From NCBI GenBank assembly GCA_030042765.1, contig JASHZA010000227.1, forward strand, positions 1 to 6,118: a DNA stretch of 6,118 nt, in the 5' to 3' direction. This document shows positions 5,260 through 6,118 of this stretch, one piece after another (the stretch's first letter is position 1; each line of letters opens with the position of its first letter). The translations under genes were made by a program, and so were the position numbers. A model generated the notes under the pieces. It had not been told where the DNA came from, made no database searches, and saw only the letters and a program-made list of their open reading frames with translations. This DNA is from Candidatus Binataceae bacterium (GTDB lineage Bacteria > Desulfobacterota > Binatia > Binatales > Binataceae).

Positions 5260-6072
5260 ATGGATTACAGCAATTACGAGTTTCTGAAAATCGAAGTCGC
5301 CGAGCGCGTCGCTACTGTCACGATCAACCGGCCCGAAGCGCTAAACGCCGTCAGCGCAGCGCTTCATCACGAGTTCGAACAAATCTGGATCGACCTCGCC
5401 GAGGACCGCGGTGTGAACGCGATCCTTCTGACTGGCGCGGGTAAGGCGTTCTCCATCGGCGGCGATATCACGGGCCGCAGCAAACCCACCAGGAGCAAGG
5501 GTCGCGGCGGACGGCGCATCGTGATGGCCGACGGGCGGCGAGTGGTCGAGAACCTGCTCGATGTCGAACAACCGATCGTCGCTGCGATCAATGGTGACGC
5601 TTTCGGTTTTTCGGCCAACGTCGCGCTGCTGTGCGACGTCACCGTGGTCTCCGAGACAGCGAAGCTCGCAGACACGCACGTCAGCCTTGGAGCAGTAGCG
5701 GGCGACGGTGGCGCAGTAATCTGGCCGCTGTTGATCGGGCCGAACCGCGCGAAAGAATTCCTGATGCTTGGTGATAGCATCAGCGGCTCTGACGCCGCGC
5801 GAATCGGCCTGGTAAACCACGCGCTGCCGGCAGACCAGGTTCTGCCGAAGGCGAAGGAGATCGCGCAGAGACTTGCCGACGGCCCGACGTGGGCGATCCG
5901 GTGGAGCAAGCTCGCCGTCAACAAGTGGCTCAAGCAGCAGGCGAATCTGATCATGGACGCAGGGCTCGCCTACGAGGCGCTGACGTTGACGACCAGGGAC
6001 CACAAGGAAGCGGTCAAAGCCTTGAGCGAAAGGCGCAAGCCCAATTTCGTGCGAACGAAGCAAGAGGCCTGA
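5260..6072 (+). CDS. Enoyl-CoA hydratase/isomerase (crotonase) family protein with atypical active site
   Basis: A 270-aa cytoplasmic crotonase-fold protein acting on an acyl-CoA, of usual family length. It has TINRPEALNAV (21-31), the first oxyanion-hole segment GKAFSIGGDI (61-70), the second near NGDAFGFSANVALLCD (111-126), and LADTHVSLGAVAGDGG (137-151). Aligned by eye to rat mitochondrial enoyl-CoA hydratase, the catalytic Glu144 position is N120 and the Glu164 position is H140. The classical hydration mechanism is therefore unlikely. D149 in AGDGG could be an alternative acid/base. From memory, related DTHVxxGxVAGDGG proteins are annotated only as hydratase/isomerase. A basic insert (KPTRSKGRGGRR, 75-86) follows the first oxyanion segment. 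Fatty-acid or alkane-derived acyl-CoA metabolism would fit the neighbouring monooxygenase but is not shown. Confidence 0.9.
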   Translation: MDYSNYEFLKIEVAERVATVTINRPEALNAVSAALHHEFEQIWIDLAEDRGVNAILLTGAGKAFSIGGDITGRSKPTRSKGRGGRRIVMADGRRVVENLLDVEQPIVAAINGDAFGFSANVALLCDVTVVSETAKLADTHVSLGAVAGDGGAVIWPLLIGPNRAKEFLMLGDSISGSDAARIGLVNHALPADQVLPKAKEIAQRLADGPTWAIRWSKLAVNKWLKQQANLIMDAGLAYEALTLTTRDHKEAVKALSERRKPNFVRTKQEA

Positions 6073-6118
6073 GCCGAACGTAGATCGTCAGAGGCTGCCG
6101 GCTTTCATCTTTCGAGAT

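Noticed and set aside
5341..6063. 240-aa minus-strand open frame opposite the crotonase gene
   Set aside because: It is antisense to a clear family member and has no recognisable domain; a codon-bias shadow.

Overview
The window is GC-rich bacterial DNA whose main content is a copper membrane monooxygenase (CuMMO; the particulate methane / ammonia / hydrocarbon monooxygenase family) operon on the minus strand. In transcription order it reads pmoC (3354-2503), a 35-codon small ORF (2506-2399), pmoA (2402-1638), pmoB (1575-325) and a secreted protein that runs off the window edge (328-1). PmoC and PmoB keep the residues that bind copper in Methylococcus capsulatus pMMO: the PmoC CuC and CuD sites, and the PmoB N-terminal His plus HxH. 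PmoA reads SLADLQGFHYIRTGTPEY, which to my memory is closer to actinobacterial/SAR324/Binatota-type hydrocarbon monooxygenases than to classical methanotroph PmoA. The substrate (methane or a short alkane) therefore cannot be fixed from sequence alone. An uncultured lineage such as Binatota is plausible, but this is a guess.

Two operon parts are easily missed. The gap between pmoC and pmoA is filled exactly by a 35-aa ORF with ATGA overlaps at both ends. pmoA has no good ribosome binding site of its own, so the small ORF may couple the two subunits translationally. Downstream, also ATGA-coupled to pmoB, is the start of an exported protein whose predicted mature N-terminus is His-Gly, like that of PmoB. 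It carries further His and Cys residues and is a candidate periplasmic copper partner. Two RNA hairpins flank the pmoC stop. The leader upstream of pmoC holds a sigma-54-like element and an extended -10 element.

Upstream of the operon, on the same strand, is a full-length two-domain chromate-type transporter (chrA, 4659-3520) that contains a 22-bp perfect palindrome. On the plus strand, divergent from chrA, are a small TM-loop-TM membrane protein (4803-5153) and a crotonase-fold protein (5260-6072) that lacks both catalytic glutamates of classical enoyl-CoA hydratase. A 10-bp-stem inverted repeat separates them. The last 46 bases show nothing recognisable, and no stretch over 300 bases is without a gene. 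No RNA genes, mobile elements or CRISPR arrays were seen.
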